From NCBI GenBank assembly GCA_963738665.1, contig CAVTXL010000004.1:124001-188000 (forward strand): a stretch of DNA of 64,000 bases. Direction: 5' to 3'. Position 1 is the first letter of the stretch; each line of letters starts with the position of its first letter. Below the pieces are notes generated by a model. It made no database searches and was not told the origin of the DNA. It was given only the letters and a program-made list of their open reading frames with translations. This document shows, piece after piece, positions 9,251 to 17,892 of the stretch. This DNA comes from JABDGM01 sp963738665. GTDB taxonomy: Bacteria; Planctomycetota; Planctomycetia; Pirellulales; Lacipirellulaceae. The translations under genes were made by a program, and so were the position numbers.

Positions 9251-10333
9251 ATGCGCCGCGCCATACCCTTCATTTTTGCCAAATTGTTCTTGTTCAGCCT
9301 CTGTTTAATGAGAAGCTCGCCAGTTGCCTTCGCCCAGGCAGCGCAGCCTGCTGCAGCCGACGCTCAGGCGCAAGCCCAAGTTGCACAACAGGCCCAAGAT
9401 CAAGCGGCGATTGAGCAAGCGCTGCGGGCACAGGCACAGCAACAGGAAGACCAGGCCAACTTTGGCGGCGGCTTTGGGCAGAGTGGCCGCGGCGGTCGGG
9501 GAAGTGCTACCGCAAGAGGTCGCGGCCGACGCAATTCGGGTCCTTATGAACCCTCCGCCGCACAACTTCAGCAACTATTGAATAACGGCAGTATCACTCC
9601 GGAACAGTATCAACAGATGTCGCCGTTAATGAGTGACCGAGCGCAATCGCTGACGGCAAATCCCAACACGGCAGCGGCCAATGACTCCGGCGAACCCAAA
9701 GACCTCATCGCGCTAAACCTCTGGGTCCTCACGATCGACCTGCCTCGGGCCAAAGCGGCCGACGACATTACGGCCAGCCTCGTGCAGCGCGCGAACGACC
9801 TGCCGACCGTCATCGGCTCGCGAGACGACGTTCGCGTCCTTATTGGCAAGCTGACTGTGGCCGGCGTGCTGGTCCGCTCCCGCGAATACCGCGTCACGGC
9901 CGTCAGTGGCCAGCCAGTCTCGATCCAATCGGGCGGCAATATGCCGCTGGTCACCGCCAGTCAAGTCATGGGGGGTGGCCGCGGCGGCGGAGGTGGCGGC
10001 CGCGTAAATTCGATATCCTACCAAACCGTCGGTACAACCATTCAATTTCAACCCAGGGTGATCGCCGGCGGCAACATCGACGTTACGCTCAATTACAATT
10101 CGAGTGAACAAGAAGAAGCCCGAAACGTGGCAATCGCCGAAGGCGACGACGGCAACCGCCTGCCCGCCACGCGGACAGTCACCCAGCAACTCCAAGTTAC
10201 GTCCCGCGTCAAACCGGGCGCAGCCGTGCTCGTCCAAAGCGACATCCTCGCCGAGCCTAACAACGACGCGGCCGGGGTCCGCACGCAGCTGATCGTTCTA
10301 GGCGCGAGCATTGTTCCCAATGCTGCCGATTAA
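9251..10333 (+). CDS. Secreted protein with a secretin C-terminal-like beta domain
   Basis: The protein has 360 residues starting at ATG 9251, preceded by AGGAG; an in-frame upstream extension lacks support. There is a signal peptide (MRRAIPFIFAKLFLF... VAFAQ), then an Ala/Gln-rich and Gly/Arg-rich linker, then a domain from about residue 165. Its C-terminal half resembles the secretin homology domain: SYQTVGTTIQFQPRV, NIDVTLNYNSSE, TRTVTQQLQVTSRVKPGAAVL and DILAE match the strands that in GspD/PilQ read GTTLxVxPxI...TRxVxTxVxVxDGxT. The protein is much shorter than a full secretin and lacks the N-domain repeats, which are exactly what the genes at 1-4455 contain. A pore or envelope role is an inference; a soluble beta domain is equally possible. 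Confidence 0.6.
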   Translation: MRRAIPFIFAKLFLFSLCLMRSSPVAFAQAAQPAAADAQAQAQVAQQAQDQAAIEQALRAQAQQQEDQANFGGGFGQSGRGGRGSATARGRGRRNSGPYEPSAAQLQQLLNNGSITPEQYQQMSPLMSDRAQSLTANPNTAAANDSGEPKDLIALNLWVLTIDLPRAKAADDITASLVQRANDLPTVIGSRDDVRVLIGKLTVAGVLVRSREYRVTAVSGQPVSIQSGGNMPLVTASQVMGGGRGGGGGGRVNSISYQTVGTTIQFQPRVIAGGNIDVTLNYNSSEQEEARNVAIAEGDDGNRLPATRTVTQQLQVTSRVKPGAAVLVQSDILAEPNNDAAGVRTQLIVLGASIVPNAAD

Positions 10334-10504
10334 AGGGCTTGCTGCGCCGCCTCCGATGCGACCGGCAGTCAATAACCGCTGGCGGTACGGTACACTAGTG
10401 TAGCCGTCTCGCCCCGTTCGGCTGAGATCACAGCCGAAGCCGCGAGACGAATTCATCTTGCGAAGCACGATGACGACACACAGTTTCACGCCCCGGCGCC
10501 TGCT

Positions 10505-11311
10505 ATGAATTCCCAGCCCATTGTTCCACCGCCCCACCAAGAAATTCACCTCGCGGAGTTCGATCCCGGCCACGTCGCTGGCGACTGGATCAAGAAATCG
10601 GCCCGCAAACAGGCCAAAATAAATATCGACGTCATCAGCGATTTGGCCTATCGCCTCTATGCTGAAGACAAGCGATCACTCCTAATGATCCTGCAAGGCG
10701 TCGACACGGCCGGCAAGGACGGCGCGATTCGCTGCGTGATGACGGGCGTGAATCCGCAAAGCTGCCAAGTGACGCCGTTCAAGCAGCCCAGCGCCGAAGA
10801 GCTCGACCACGATTTTTTGTGGCGAATTCACCGGGCCGTGCCGCGGCGCGGAGAGATCGGCATCTTCAACCGCTCGCAATATGAAGACGTGCTCGTCGTG
10901 CGCGTCCATAGCTTGGTGTCGGAATCGGAATGGAAGACGCGTTACGACCGCATCAACGAGTTCGAAAAGGTCTTGGTGGAAGGCGGTATGACGATCCTGA
11001 AATTCTTTTTGCACATCAGCAAAGACGAGCAGCGGCAGCGGCTGCAGGAACGCCTGGATGACCCAATGAAAAATTGGAAATTCGCCTTGCACGACCTGGA
11101 CGAGCGCAAGCTGTGGGACGATTACCAGCGGGCGTATGAGGATGCGCTCATCAAGTGCAACACGCAGTATGCGCCCTGGCACATCGTGCCGGCGGACCGC
11201 AAATGGTACCGCAATCTGGTCGTCAGCCAGGCCGTTCGCGAGGCTTTGGAAAACATGAACCCACAAACACCGCCGCGAGATCCGGCCCTGGCGGGCATCG
11301 TCGTCGAATAG
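10505..11311 (+). CDS. ppk2: Polyphosphate kinase 2 family protein
   Basis: The protein has 268 residues covering the single PPK2 domain. Walker A is GVDTAGKDG (65-73). The lid/Walker B region has RAVPRRGEIGIFNRSQYEDVLVVR, and the C-terminal part has the typical NWKFALHDLDERKLWDDY and YAPWHIVPADRKWYRNL blocks. PPK2 enzymes transfer phosphate between polyphosphate and nucleotides (NDP to NTP or NMP to NDP) in the cytoplasm. The class and direction cannot be fixed from sequence by eye; the length and NWKF block fit single-domain enzymes that use polyphosphate to make nucleotides. The gene stands alone, followed by an inverted repeat. No good ribosome binding site is visible upstream. Confidence 0.88.
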   Translation: MNSQPIVPPPHQEIHLAEFDPGHVAGDWIKKSARKQAKINIDVISDLAYRLYAEDKRSLLMILQGVDTAGKDGAIRCVMTGVNPQSCQVTPFKQPSAEELDHDFLWRIHRAVPRRGEIGIFNRSQYEDVLVVRVHSLVSESEWKTRYDRINEFEKVLVEGGMTILKFFLHISKDEQRQRLQERLDDPMKNWKFALHDLDERKLWDDYQRAYEDALIKCNTQYAPWHIVPADRKWYRNLVVSQAVREALENMNPQTPPRDPALAGIVVE

Positions 11312-11314
11312 ACC

Positions 11315-11442
11315 GTGGGGCAGACATTCCTGTCTGCCAGTCACGAGCTCGGCCGCACGTTTCCTGTGGCACCTTTGAAGAGACGGTCAGTGAAAGACCA
11401 ATTCTTGATGGTTATGGTGGCAGACAGGAATGTCTGCCCCAC
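11315..11442. repeat. 25-base perfect inverted repeat, probable dispersed palindromic element
   Basis: The left arm (11315-11339) begins GTGGGGCAGACATTCC and the right arm (11418-11442) ends GGAATGTCTGCCCCAC. All 25 bases pair perfectly around a 78-base loop. The element starts four bases after the ppk2 stop and lies upstream of the propeller gene. The size and perfection suggest a miniature mobile repeat that could also end transcription. Confidence 0.7.
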
Positions 11443-11514
11443 GTGCGGAGCCTGCTTGCCATTGGGAAATCGCCGTGTTAGCTTTCTCCTAGCTGCATTC
11501 ACAGGAGACCTTGT

Positions 11515-12396
11515 ATGCAAAAAACAAAGCTAGCGGCGATCGTTTTTTTCGTTCTCGCCTTCGCGCAACCTCTGCTGGCCGAAACGCACATTTACGTTGC
11601 CGATCACAACATCAAAAAGCTGCTCAAGCTGAAAGAGGATGGCGTCGTCCTTTGGGAATTCCCGAACAACAATGGCCACGACGTGCAACTCCTCAAAAAC
11701 GGCAACGTACTAATCGTTACCGGCGAAGTGCAGGAAGTTTCACCAATCAAAGAGATCGTCTGGCGGGCAGGCAAACCGCTGGTGCAAAATGCCGAGGCGG
11801 CCCAGCGGCTGGAGAACGGCCACACGATGATCGCCGACAACGGCCAGCACGCGATTATCGAGCTGGACGAAAACAATAAGGAGGTGTGGCGGTTTGAAGT
11901 GCCCAACTCTAACAACCGTCGCCAGCCGACGATGCGGCAGGTCCGCCGCCTGGCGAATGGCAACACGCTGATCTGCGCGAGCACGCTGGATGAAGTGTGG
12001 GAGGTCACGCCGGCCAAGGAGATCGTCTGGAAATACGCCGTTCCATTCCCCTACTTGGCCGTGCGGCTGGAAGACGGCAATACGCTGATTTCGAGCGGCG
12101 ATGGCTATGGCAGCCCGAAGGGCTGGTATGTGGTCGAGGTCGACAAGGACGGCAAAGAAGTTTGGAAACTGGGCGGCGAGGGCGCTCCGCCCGAGCAACA
12201 GCTTCGTTTCCCTACTGGCCTGGTGCGCAACGCCGACGGTTCCACTTGGATCGCCGAGGCTCAGAACAACACGATCAAGCTCGTCTCGAAGGATAAGAGA
12301 ATCCTCAAGTCGATCACCAGCCCGGCAATGCGGCATCCATGCACGATCGTGGTCGTCGATGAGCCGGCTAAGGAATCAAACGCGAATGCAAAGTAG
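11515..12396 (+). CDS. Secreted beta-propeller protein
   Basis: The protein has 293 residues with a signal peptide (MQKTKLAAIVFFVLAFAQPLLA) and good translation signals (AGGAGACC before ATG 11515). At least five blades repeat the pattern LxNGNTLIxx...VxEVTPAKEIVWKY, for example LKNGNVLIVTGEVQEV, LENGHTMIADNGQHAIIELDENNKEVW and LEDGNTLISSGDGYG. This resembles PQQ-like, NHL or arylsulfotransferase-type propellers. No catalytic residues can be assigned, so a scaffold or ligand-binding role is as likely as an enzyme. The gene is bracketed by two unrelated inverted repeats (11315-11442 and 12393-12463), the second of which begins at its stop codon. Confidence 0.8.
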   Translation: MQKTKLAAIVFFVLAFAQPLLAETHIYVADHNIKKLLKLKEDGVVLWEFPNNNGHDVQLLKNGNVLIVTGEVQEVSPIKEIVWRAGKPLVQNAEAAQRLENGHTMIADNGQHAIIELDENNKEVWRFEVPNSNNRRQPTMRQVRRLANGNTLICASTLDEVWEVTPAKEIVWKYAVPFPYLAVRLEDGNTLISSGDGYGSPKGWYVVEVDKDGKEVWKLGGEGAPPEQQLRFPTGLVRNADGSTWIAEAQNNTIKLVSKDKRILKSITSPAMRHPCTIVVVDEPAKESNANAK

Positions 12397-12463
12397 GTCA
12401 GCCTCGGCCTAACGACGCCGCGACTCGCCGACGCTTCTGAGTGTCAGGCCGAGCCTGACCTAC
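12393..12463. repeat. 18-base inverted repeat over the propeller stop codon
   Basis: GTAGGTCAGCCTCGGCCT (12393-12410) pairs with AGGCCGAGCCTGACCTAC (12446-12463) with a single mismatch and a 35-base loop. The stop codon TAG of the propeller gene lies inside the left arm, and the right arm overlaps the end of the GNAT remnant. It looks like another dispersed palindromic element that may serve as a transcription end. Confidence 0.65.
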
Positions 12464-12701
12464 GTTTGTTTCACCCAGGCGTACAGAAACTGGTCCTCCC
12501 AGCGGCCATCTTTGAACGCGCTTGCCTGGTCACAACCGCAAGAAACCTGCGCACATCGTCCACCGTGTAGGGATGCGGAAAGGTATCCCGCATATTGAGC
12601 CAGATTCTGCGGTTGTTGGCATACCGCGTGAGCGACTCGGCGTCGTCCGCGAGCCAGCTGCGCGGTTCGCAGCCATCGACAGAAAGTGGCAGACGAGTCA
12701 T
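12460..12701 (-). pseudogene. GNAT acetyltransferase remnant with internal deletion
   Basis: From ATG 12701 about 47 residues match the N-terminus of RimJ/RimL-type GNAT enzymes (RSWLADDAESLTRYANNR, NMRDTFPHPYTVDDVRRFL). About 15 residues later, in a different frame, comes a typical GNAT C-terminal end (FKDGRWEDQFLYAWVKQT, stop at 12460). The central 80 or so residues, which bind acetyl-CoA, are missing. This is a deleted gene and not a simple base error. It abuts the inverted repeat at 12393-12463, and its start lies 63 bases from the mcsB stop. Confidence 0.6.
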
Positions 12702-12763
12702 GTGACAAGTGTAGTCATGTCGCTCGGCGAAATGAATTCCGCTCGCTGAGCAAGCGGACTGCA

Positions 12764-13864
12764 CTAATTCTGCGCCGACGGCGGCGTTTCGCCGCTGAGA
12801 TGCCGCCGCAAGTAGGTGGCCCGCTCGATGTTGCGGTCGGAAGAGTCGAGCTCCATGCCGGTCAGCTTCTGCAGATGGGCCGGCTGCGTGTGGACGAAGA
12901 GCTTGTTCACCGTCGGGATTTCGACATCGCGGATGAGGCCCAGATTCACGCCCATCCGCAGGCTGGAGAGCAAGTGCATCGTCTCTTCGGAGCTAATCGT
13001 TTGAGCCGTCCGCAAGATGCCGTAGGCCCGGCTGACCCGGTCGTGCAGTGTTTCCTGGCTTTCCTTGATGAGAAACTCGCGGGCCTGGCGCTCGTAGTCG
13101 ATCATCACCGGCACGACGTCGGCAACTTTTTTGATAAGTTCTTCTTCGTTCATGCCGAGAGTGATCTGGTTGCTCATCTGGTAGAAATCGCCCATGGCCT
13201 GCGAGCCTTCGCCGTAGAGGCCGCGGACCGCGAGGTTGATTTTTTGCAGGCTGAGGAACACTTTGTCAATCTGCCGCGTGATCACCAGGGCCGGCAGATG
13301 AAGCATTACACTGACGCGGATGCCGGTGCCGACGTTGGTCGGGCAGGCCGTGAGGTAGCCGAAACGATCGTTAAAGGCGTAGGTGACCCGTTTTTCGATC
13401 GCGTCGTCCAGCTCGTTGATCTCCTCCCAGGCGGCCCCCAGGTCGAGGCCGCTCTTCATCACTTGCAGCCGCAGGTGATCTTCTTCGTTGATCATCACGC
13501 TGACCTGCTCACGGCGATCGATGACGACGGCCCGGGCCCCGTCGGCCTCGGCATGTTCGCGGCTGATGAGCTGGCGCTCGACGAGGAATTGCCGGTCGAC
13601 CGCCTCGAGCGCGCTGACGTCGACGTAAATCAATTGGCCGTGAAAGCGGCCCGTCTCGTGCAATTTCTCGATCCGCGTGCGCAAGATACGGCCAATCTCG
13701 GCGCGGTCGGCGGTAGTGGCGCGGGCAATGAAGGGAAAATCGGCCAGGTTGCGGGCCAGCCGGATGCGACTGCTGATCACGATGTCCGATTCGGGACCAC
13801 TGCCGCGCAGCCATTCGCCGCTGGTCTTGGCGAGCTCGTGAAAATTGATGTTCGATAAATCCAT
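12764..13864 (-). CDS. mcsB: Protein arginine kinase McsB
   Basis: The protein has 366 residues from ATG 13864 (a TTG two codons earlier is less likely). It has the phosphagen-kinase-like fold of McsB: SSRIRLARN near residue 31, the NEEDHLR substrate/ATP loop (126-132), CPTNVGTG with the conserved cysteine (about 174-181), and RGLYGEGSQA, the region that reads phosphoarginine in McsB. It phosphorylates arginines on proteins, marking them for Clp proteolysis. It lies 27 bases downstream of mcsA in the same direction, so they form an operon. No ctsR or clpC is present here, unlike in Firmicutes, so its regulation must differ. The C-terminal HTQPAHLQKLTG region is typical of the family. Confidence 0.93.
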   Translation of the reverse strand: MDLSNINFHELAKTSGEWLRGSGPESDIVISSRIRLARNLADFPFIARATTADRAEIGRILRTRIEKLHETGRFHGQLIYVDVSALEAVDRQFLVERQLISREHAEADGARAVVIDRREQVSVMINEEDHLRLQVMKSGLDLGAAWEEINELDDAIEKRVTYAFNDRFGYLTACPTNVGTGIRVSVMLHLPALVITRQIDKVFLSLQKINLAVRGLYGEGSQAMGDFYQMSNQITLGMNEEELIKKVADVVPVMIDYERQAREFLIKESQETLHDRVSRAYGILRTAQTISSEETMHLLSSLRMGVNLGLIRDVEIPTVNKLFVHTQPAHLQKLTGMELDSSDRNIERATYLRRHLSGETPPSAQN

Positions 13865-13891
13865 GGCCAATCCCGTTACGGCGCCAAGCCG

Positions 13892-14419
13892 TTACGACTG
13901 TGATTGCAACTTTTCGCGGGCCGCTTCGATCGTGCGAATCTCATCGCGCAGCTTAGACGCTTGCTCGTACTTTTCTGACGCCACGGCTTCTTTCAGCTCG
14001 CGGCGCAAACGAATAAGCTGGGTTTGCTGCTCTGCACCGCTACGGCTGTGCTTAGGCACTTTGCCGACGTGGTGCGTCTCATCGTGGATGTTGGCCAACA
14101 GCGGCTCCAGCTCGTTGGCGAAGCACACATAATCGTGAGGGCAGCCGAGCCGGCCCTGCTTGCGGAACTCGAGGAATGTGATACCGCAGACCGGGCAGGA
14201 GACCTGGTCGAGCCGGGCCAGTTCTTCAGCCGTCTCACCGACCGCCAAATGTTGGGCGATCAGGCCCGCCATGGCAGGCAGCACCTCGGGGGCCTCATCG
14301 GAATTCGGCGCCAAAAATTTGTGCGCACACTGCTCGCACAAATGCAGCTCGTTGGGCTTACCATCGACAAGGTCGGTGATGTGGAACGTGGCCGGCTTGT
14401 CGCATTTTTGACACTTCAT
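13892..14419 (-). CDS. mcsA: McsA, zinc-finger activator of McsB
   Basis: The protein has 175 residues. Four cysteine pairs are visible: C3/C6, C28/C31, C75/C78 and C93/C99, consistent with two zinc sites. The C-terminal part (about 134-168) is a UvrB/UvrC (UVR) motif helix pair, with LRRELKEAVASEKYEQASKLRDEIR. McsA binds and activates the arginine kinase McsB, whose gene follows directly. Both act in cytoplasmic protein quality control. ATG 14419 begins the first zinc motif at residue 3, so the start is fixed. A GAAAG lies upstream. The gene follows a gene-free stretch of 280 bases shared divergently with trpE. Confidence 0.9.
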   Translation of the reverse strand: MKCQKCDKPATFHITDLVDGKPNELHLCEQCAHKFLAPNSDEAPEVLPAMAGLIAQHLAVGETAEELARLDQVSCPVCGITFLEFRKQGRLGCPHDYVCFANELEPLLANIHDETHHVGKVPKHSRSGAEQQTQLIRLRRELKEAVASEKYEQASKLRDEIRTIEAAREKLQSQS

Positions 14420-14698
14420 TGCTGTCTTTCACCGCACCGCGAACCGCCCACCTGCGCTGCTACTCTTTAACCCAGTCGCACGCCGGCAGGTCCAAAATTC
14501 CATTTTGATTTTGCCTGTCCGGAGTTTCAGCCAGCTGTGCTAGAGGGATTCTAACTGCGGACATATCAGTGTCAAGCCGAAGCAGTCTAGGCATCGAGCA
14601 CCGCGAGATGAAATCGTCTCGCACCGCCAGAAGCCTACACTGGAGAAGCCTGCACTCCCTCTCCCAGTATTAAAGTTCTGCATGGTAGAATAGTCGTC

Positions 14699-16237
14699 AT
14701 GCCGCATAAACCCGATTTCGACTCGTTCGCCGCTCTGGCGGCCACGGCCGACTACGTGCCCGTCTACCGCCGCCTTTTAAGCGACCTGCTGACGCCCGTC
14801 GAGCGCGTTTCGCCGCATTGACGACGGCGCCTTCGCGTGCCTCTTCGAAAGTGTCGTCGGCGGCGAAAAGGTCGGCCGCTACAGCTTCCTCGCCGCCGAG
14901 CCGCTCATGGTCATCGAAGCGAAACGCGACCAAGTGACGACCACTCAGCGCGGGCAATCGGAAACGCTCCGGGTGGCCAATCCGCTCGAATATCTCCGCG
15001 ACCGCGTCCACTCGTTCCGTGTGGCCGCACACTCCGACCTGCCGCCGTTTGTGGGCGGCGCGGTCGGCTATGCCGGCTACGACACGGTCCGCTATGTCGA
15101 AAACTTGCCGAACGCTCCGCAGGACGACCGCGGGCTGCCCGACCTATCGTTCGCCTTCTACGATCACATGATCGTCTTCGACAATGTCCAGAAAACGGCA
15201 ATTGTCGTCGTGCTGGCCAAGATCGATCACGCTAGCGGCAGGCTTTCCGCGACGACCGCCAAGGGCGGTGCCAGCACGGCTTCGCTCCGCGCGTCGTATC
15301 ACGAGGCCAGCCGGCGCATCGACCGGTTGGTCGACAAGCTTTCGACGTCAACGAAAGACCTCGCCATCGGCGACATCAACTCCGTCGGCGAACACCGCTT
15401 GGCGTACCAGTCGAATTTCACGCAGGCCGAATTCGAGGCCGCCGTTCGCAAGTGCGTCGAGTACATCCGCGCGGGCGACATCTTTCAGGTCGTCATCAGC
15501 CAGCGGCTGGCGGTGCCGATCTCGGTCGACCCGTTCGAGGTTTACCGGACGCTTCGCGTCGTGAACCCGAGCCCATTCATGTTCTTTCTCCGCACGCCCG
15601 GCTGCACGCTGGTGGGCAGCTCGCCGGAGATATTGGTGCGCGTCGTGGGCGGCAAGGTGACGGTCCGCCCGCTCGCCGGCACGCGTCGCCGCGGTCGCAC
15701 TGAGGAAGAAGACAAAGCGCTCGCCGCGGAACTGCTGGCCGACCCCAAGGAGCGGGCCGAGCACGTGATGCTCGTCGACCTGGGCCGCAATGACGTCGGC
15801 CGCGTCGCCCGCTACGGCTCGGTCGCAGTCTCCGACGTGATGGTCATCGAGCGCTACAGCCACGTGATGCACATCACGAGCAACGTGACCGGCGAGTTAG
15901 CCGAGGGCCGCGACGCCTTCGACGCCCTGGCCGCGGGCCTGCCGGCCGGTACCGTGAGCGGCGCCCGAAGGTCCGCGCGATGCAGATCATCGACGAGCTC
16001 GAACCGCACCGCCGCGGCCCCTACGCCGGCGCGGTCGGCTACATCGACTTCGCCGGCAACATGGACACTTGCATCGCACTCCGCACGATGGTAGTCCAAA
16101 ACGGCACGGCCTATGTGCAGGCCGGTGCTGGCATCGTCGCTGACAGCGTTCCCCAGAGCGAATATGAAGAAACGCTGAATAAGGCCCGCGGGCTGCTGAA
16201 GGCGATTGAGATCACGGAGCGGCGGGCGACAAAGTGA
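14699..16237 (+). CDS. trpE: Anthranilate synthase component I, with two frame breaks
   Basis: When two one-base errors are corrected the locus gives about 512 residues of TrpE. The start MPHKPDFDSFAALAATADYV ends in a stop because of one extra G at about 14801. Removing it continues TPVSAFRRIDDGAFACLFES and VGGEKVGRYSFLAAEP. The main frame has the chorismate-binding blocks IRAGDIFQVVISQR, NPSPFMFFLR, LVGSSPEILVRV, RPLAGTRRRG, MLVDLGRNDVGRVA and HVMHITSNVTGEL. A missing G near 15964 breaks AGLPAGTVSGA from PKVRAMQIIDELEP and the end AGIVADSVPQSEYEETLNKA. The enzyme makes anthranilate from chorismate and the ammonia supplied by TrpG, the first step of tryptophan synthesis; no trpG is adjacent. 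The breaks are more likely sequence errors than decay because all motifs are intact. Confidence 0.88.
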
Positions 16238-16485
16238 CAGTCTCTTTCGGCGCACGATAGCACACTGCTTAGACGGGTTGTCTGAAGAAAACTCGCCATA
16301 TTGCCAGTCGCACTGAAAGAACTGCCGAATTGGCCGAAAACGTCGTGCTGCCGCATTTCTATTATCGCCAGAGCGGTAGATAATGGCTGGGAGCAACGGC
16401 CTCGGAACCGGCGCGACTCGCCGGCTTCATGGCGTGGCTTCCTCGTCGATTTGACTTCTCGGAACGCAAAACGGAACGGCATCCA

Positions 16486-17874
16486 ATGCGCACCAATCGA
16501 TTCGTCTTTTTTACCTTGATTGCCTGCCTGCAAGCGGCCGGCCGTCCGGCTGACGCTGCCATCCGTTTCACCGGGGTCAACCTATACGGCGCCGAGTTTG
16601 GCGTGTGGGAAGGTCACGTGAGTTTGCCCGGTGCATACGGCACCGACTACATCTATCCAACGACGGCCGAGATTAATTACTTCGTCGGCAAAGGGATGAA
16701 TACATTTCGACTGCCGTTTCGCTGGGAGCGGCTGCAGCCATCCCAGTTCGCGATCTTCGAAGGGGCCGGCGGCGGGCCGGTCGGCGAGCTCGACCGCATC
16801 GATGCGTTTGTCAGCTCAGCGACCGCGGCCGGCGCGTACGTCATTCTCGATCCGCATAACTTCCAGCGCTACTATCCGGCGGCCGACAACTTTGAAGGTT
16901 CTGCTCAAGGCCTTGTCGGCAGCGATGTGCCCGACACGGCATTGGCCAATTTCTGGAGCCAGCTCGCCGGGCACTACAAAGACAACCAGCGCGTGATCTT
17001 CAACCTGATGAACGAGCCGAACACGATGCCCACGGCCCAGCTTGTGGCGAGTGAGAACGCCGCGATCCAGGCGATCCGCCAAACGGGCGCACAGAACTTG
17101 ATTCTCGTGCCGGGCAACCATTGGACCGGCGCGTGGACGTGGAGCGATACTTTCTACGGCGGCGCGAATTCCACGTACATGTTGAACATCGTTGACCCGG
17201 CAAATAACTTTGCCTTCGATGCACATCAGTACTTCGACGACAACGGCTCCGGCAAGACGCCCCAGATCAGCGGCGACAACCCGAACGTCGGCGTTCAGCG
17301 GCTGACCGGATTCACGGATTGGCTGCGCACTAACGGCCGCAAGGGCTTTCTCGGCGAGTTCGCCGTGGCTGAATCCCGAATTGGCAACGGAACCAGCGCC
17401 GAAGGGCCACAAATCGGGGACGAAACGCTGACCAATACGCTAGGCTATTTGCGCGCCAACGGTGACGTCTGGCTGGGCTGGACCTGGTGGGCGGCGGGCC
17501 CTTGGAATACCGATTACATGTTTTCGATCGAGCCGGATAACTTGGGCCAGGCCAACCAAGTCGATAGCCCTGTGCTGCCCGTACTGCGGCCCTTTCTGGC
17601 TCAGGTTCCGCTCGGTGACGCGAATTTCGACGGCCGCGTAAACGCAGCCGACTACACGGTGTGGCGAAATTCGCTCGGCCGAACCGGGGCCGGCCTGGCG
17701 GCCGATTTCAATATCGACGGGCGCGTTGACATGACCGATTTCCAAATCTGGAAAGCGAACTTTCCGCGCACGACGGGCAGTGCAGCTCCGGAGCCCGCGG
17801 AATGGCTCTTACTCATTACTGCTGGGATGTTCACCTTATCGTGTCTCCGGCGGTCGCAGTGCCGCCGGTCCTAA
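16486..17874 (+). CDS. GH5 cellulase with dockerin and PEP-CTERM tail
   Basis: The protein has 462 residues from ATG 16486, where a signal peptide begins (MRTNRFVFFTLIACLQA... ADAA). The catalytic domain (about 27-375) is glycoside hydrolase family 5: MNTFRLPFRWERLQP, VILDPHNFQRY, NLMNEPN with acid/base E177, FDAHQYFDDNGSG, FLGEFAV with nucleophile E291, and GWTWWAAGPWNTDY. Two calcium-type dockerin repeats follow (GDANFDGRVNAADYTVWRNSLG and ADFNIDGRVDMTDFQIWK). The end is a PEP-CTERM sorting signal (APEPAEWLLLITAG, hydrophobic run, Arg-rich tail). It should cut beta-1,4-glucans outside the cytoplasm. In planctomycetes, dockerin repeats need not mean a cellulosome. The neighbouring convergent gene is a secreted esterase, which suits joint attack on plant or algal polysaccharide. 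Confidence 0.88.
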   Translation: MRTNRFVFFTLIACLQAAGRPADAAIRFTGVNLYGAEFGVWEGHVSLPGAYGTDYIYPTTAEINYFVGKGMNTFRLPFRWERLQPSQFAIFEGAGGGPVGELDRIDAFVSSATAAGAYVILDPHNFQRYYPAADNFEGSAQGLVGSDVPDTALANFWSQLAGHYKDNQRVIFNLMNEPNTMPTAQLVASENAAIQAIRQTGAQNLILVPGNHWTGAWTWSDTFYGGANSTYMLNIVDPANNFAFDAHQYFDDNGSGKTPQISGDNPNVGVQRLTGFTDWLRTNGRKGFLGEFAVAESRIGNGTSAEGPQIGDETLTNTLGYLRANGDVWLGWTWWAAGPWNTDYMFSIEPDNLGQANQVDSPVLPVLRPFLAQVPLGDANFDGRVNAADYTVWRNSLGRTGAGLAADFNIDGRVDMTDFQIWKANFPRTTGSAAPEPAEWLLLITAGMFTLSCLRRSQCRRS

Positions 17875-17892
17875 TGGAAACGTGTCCCGCGA

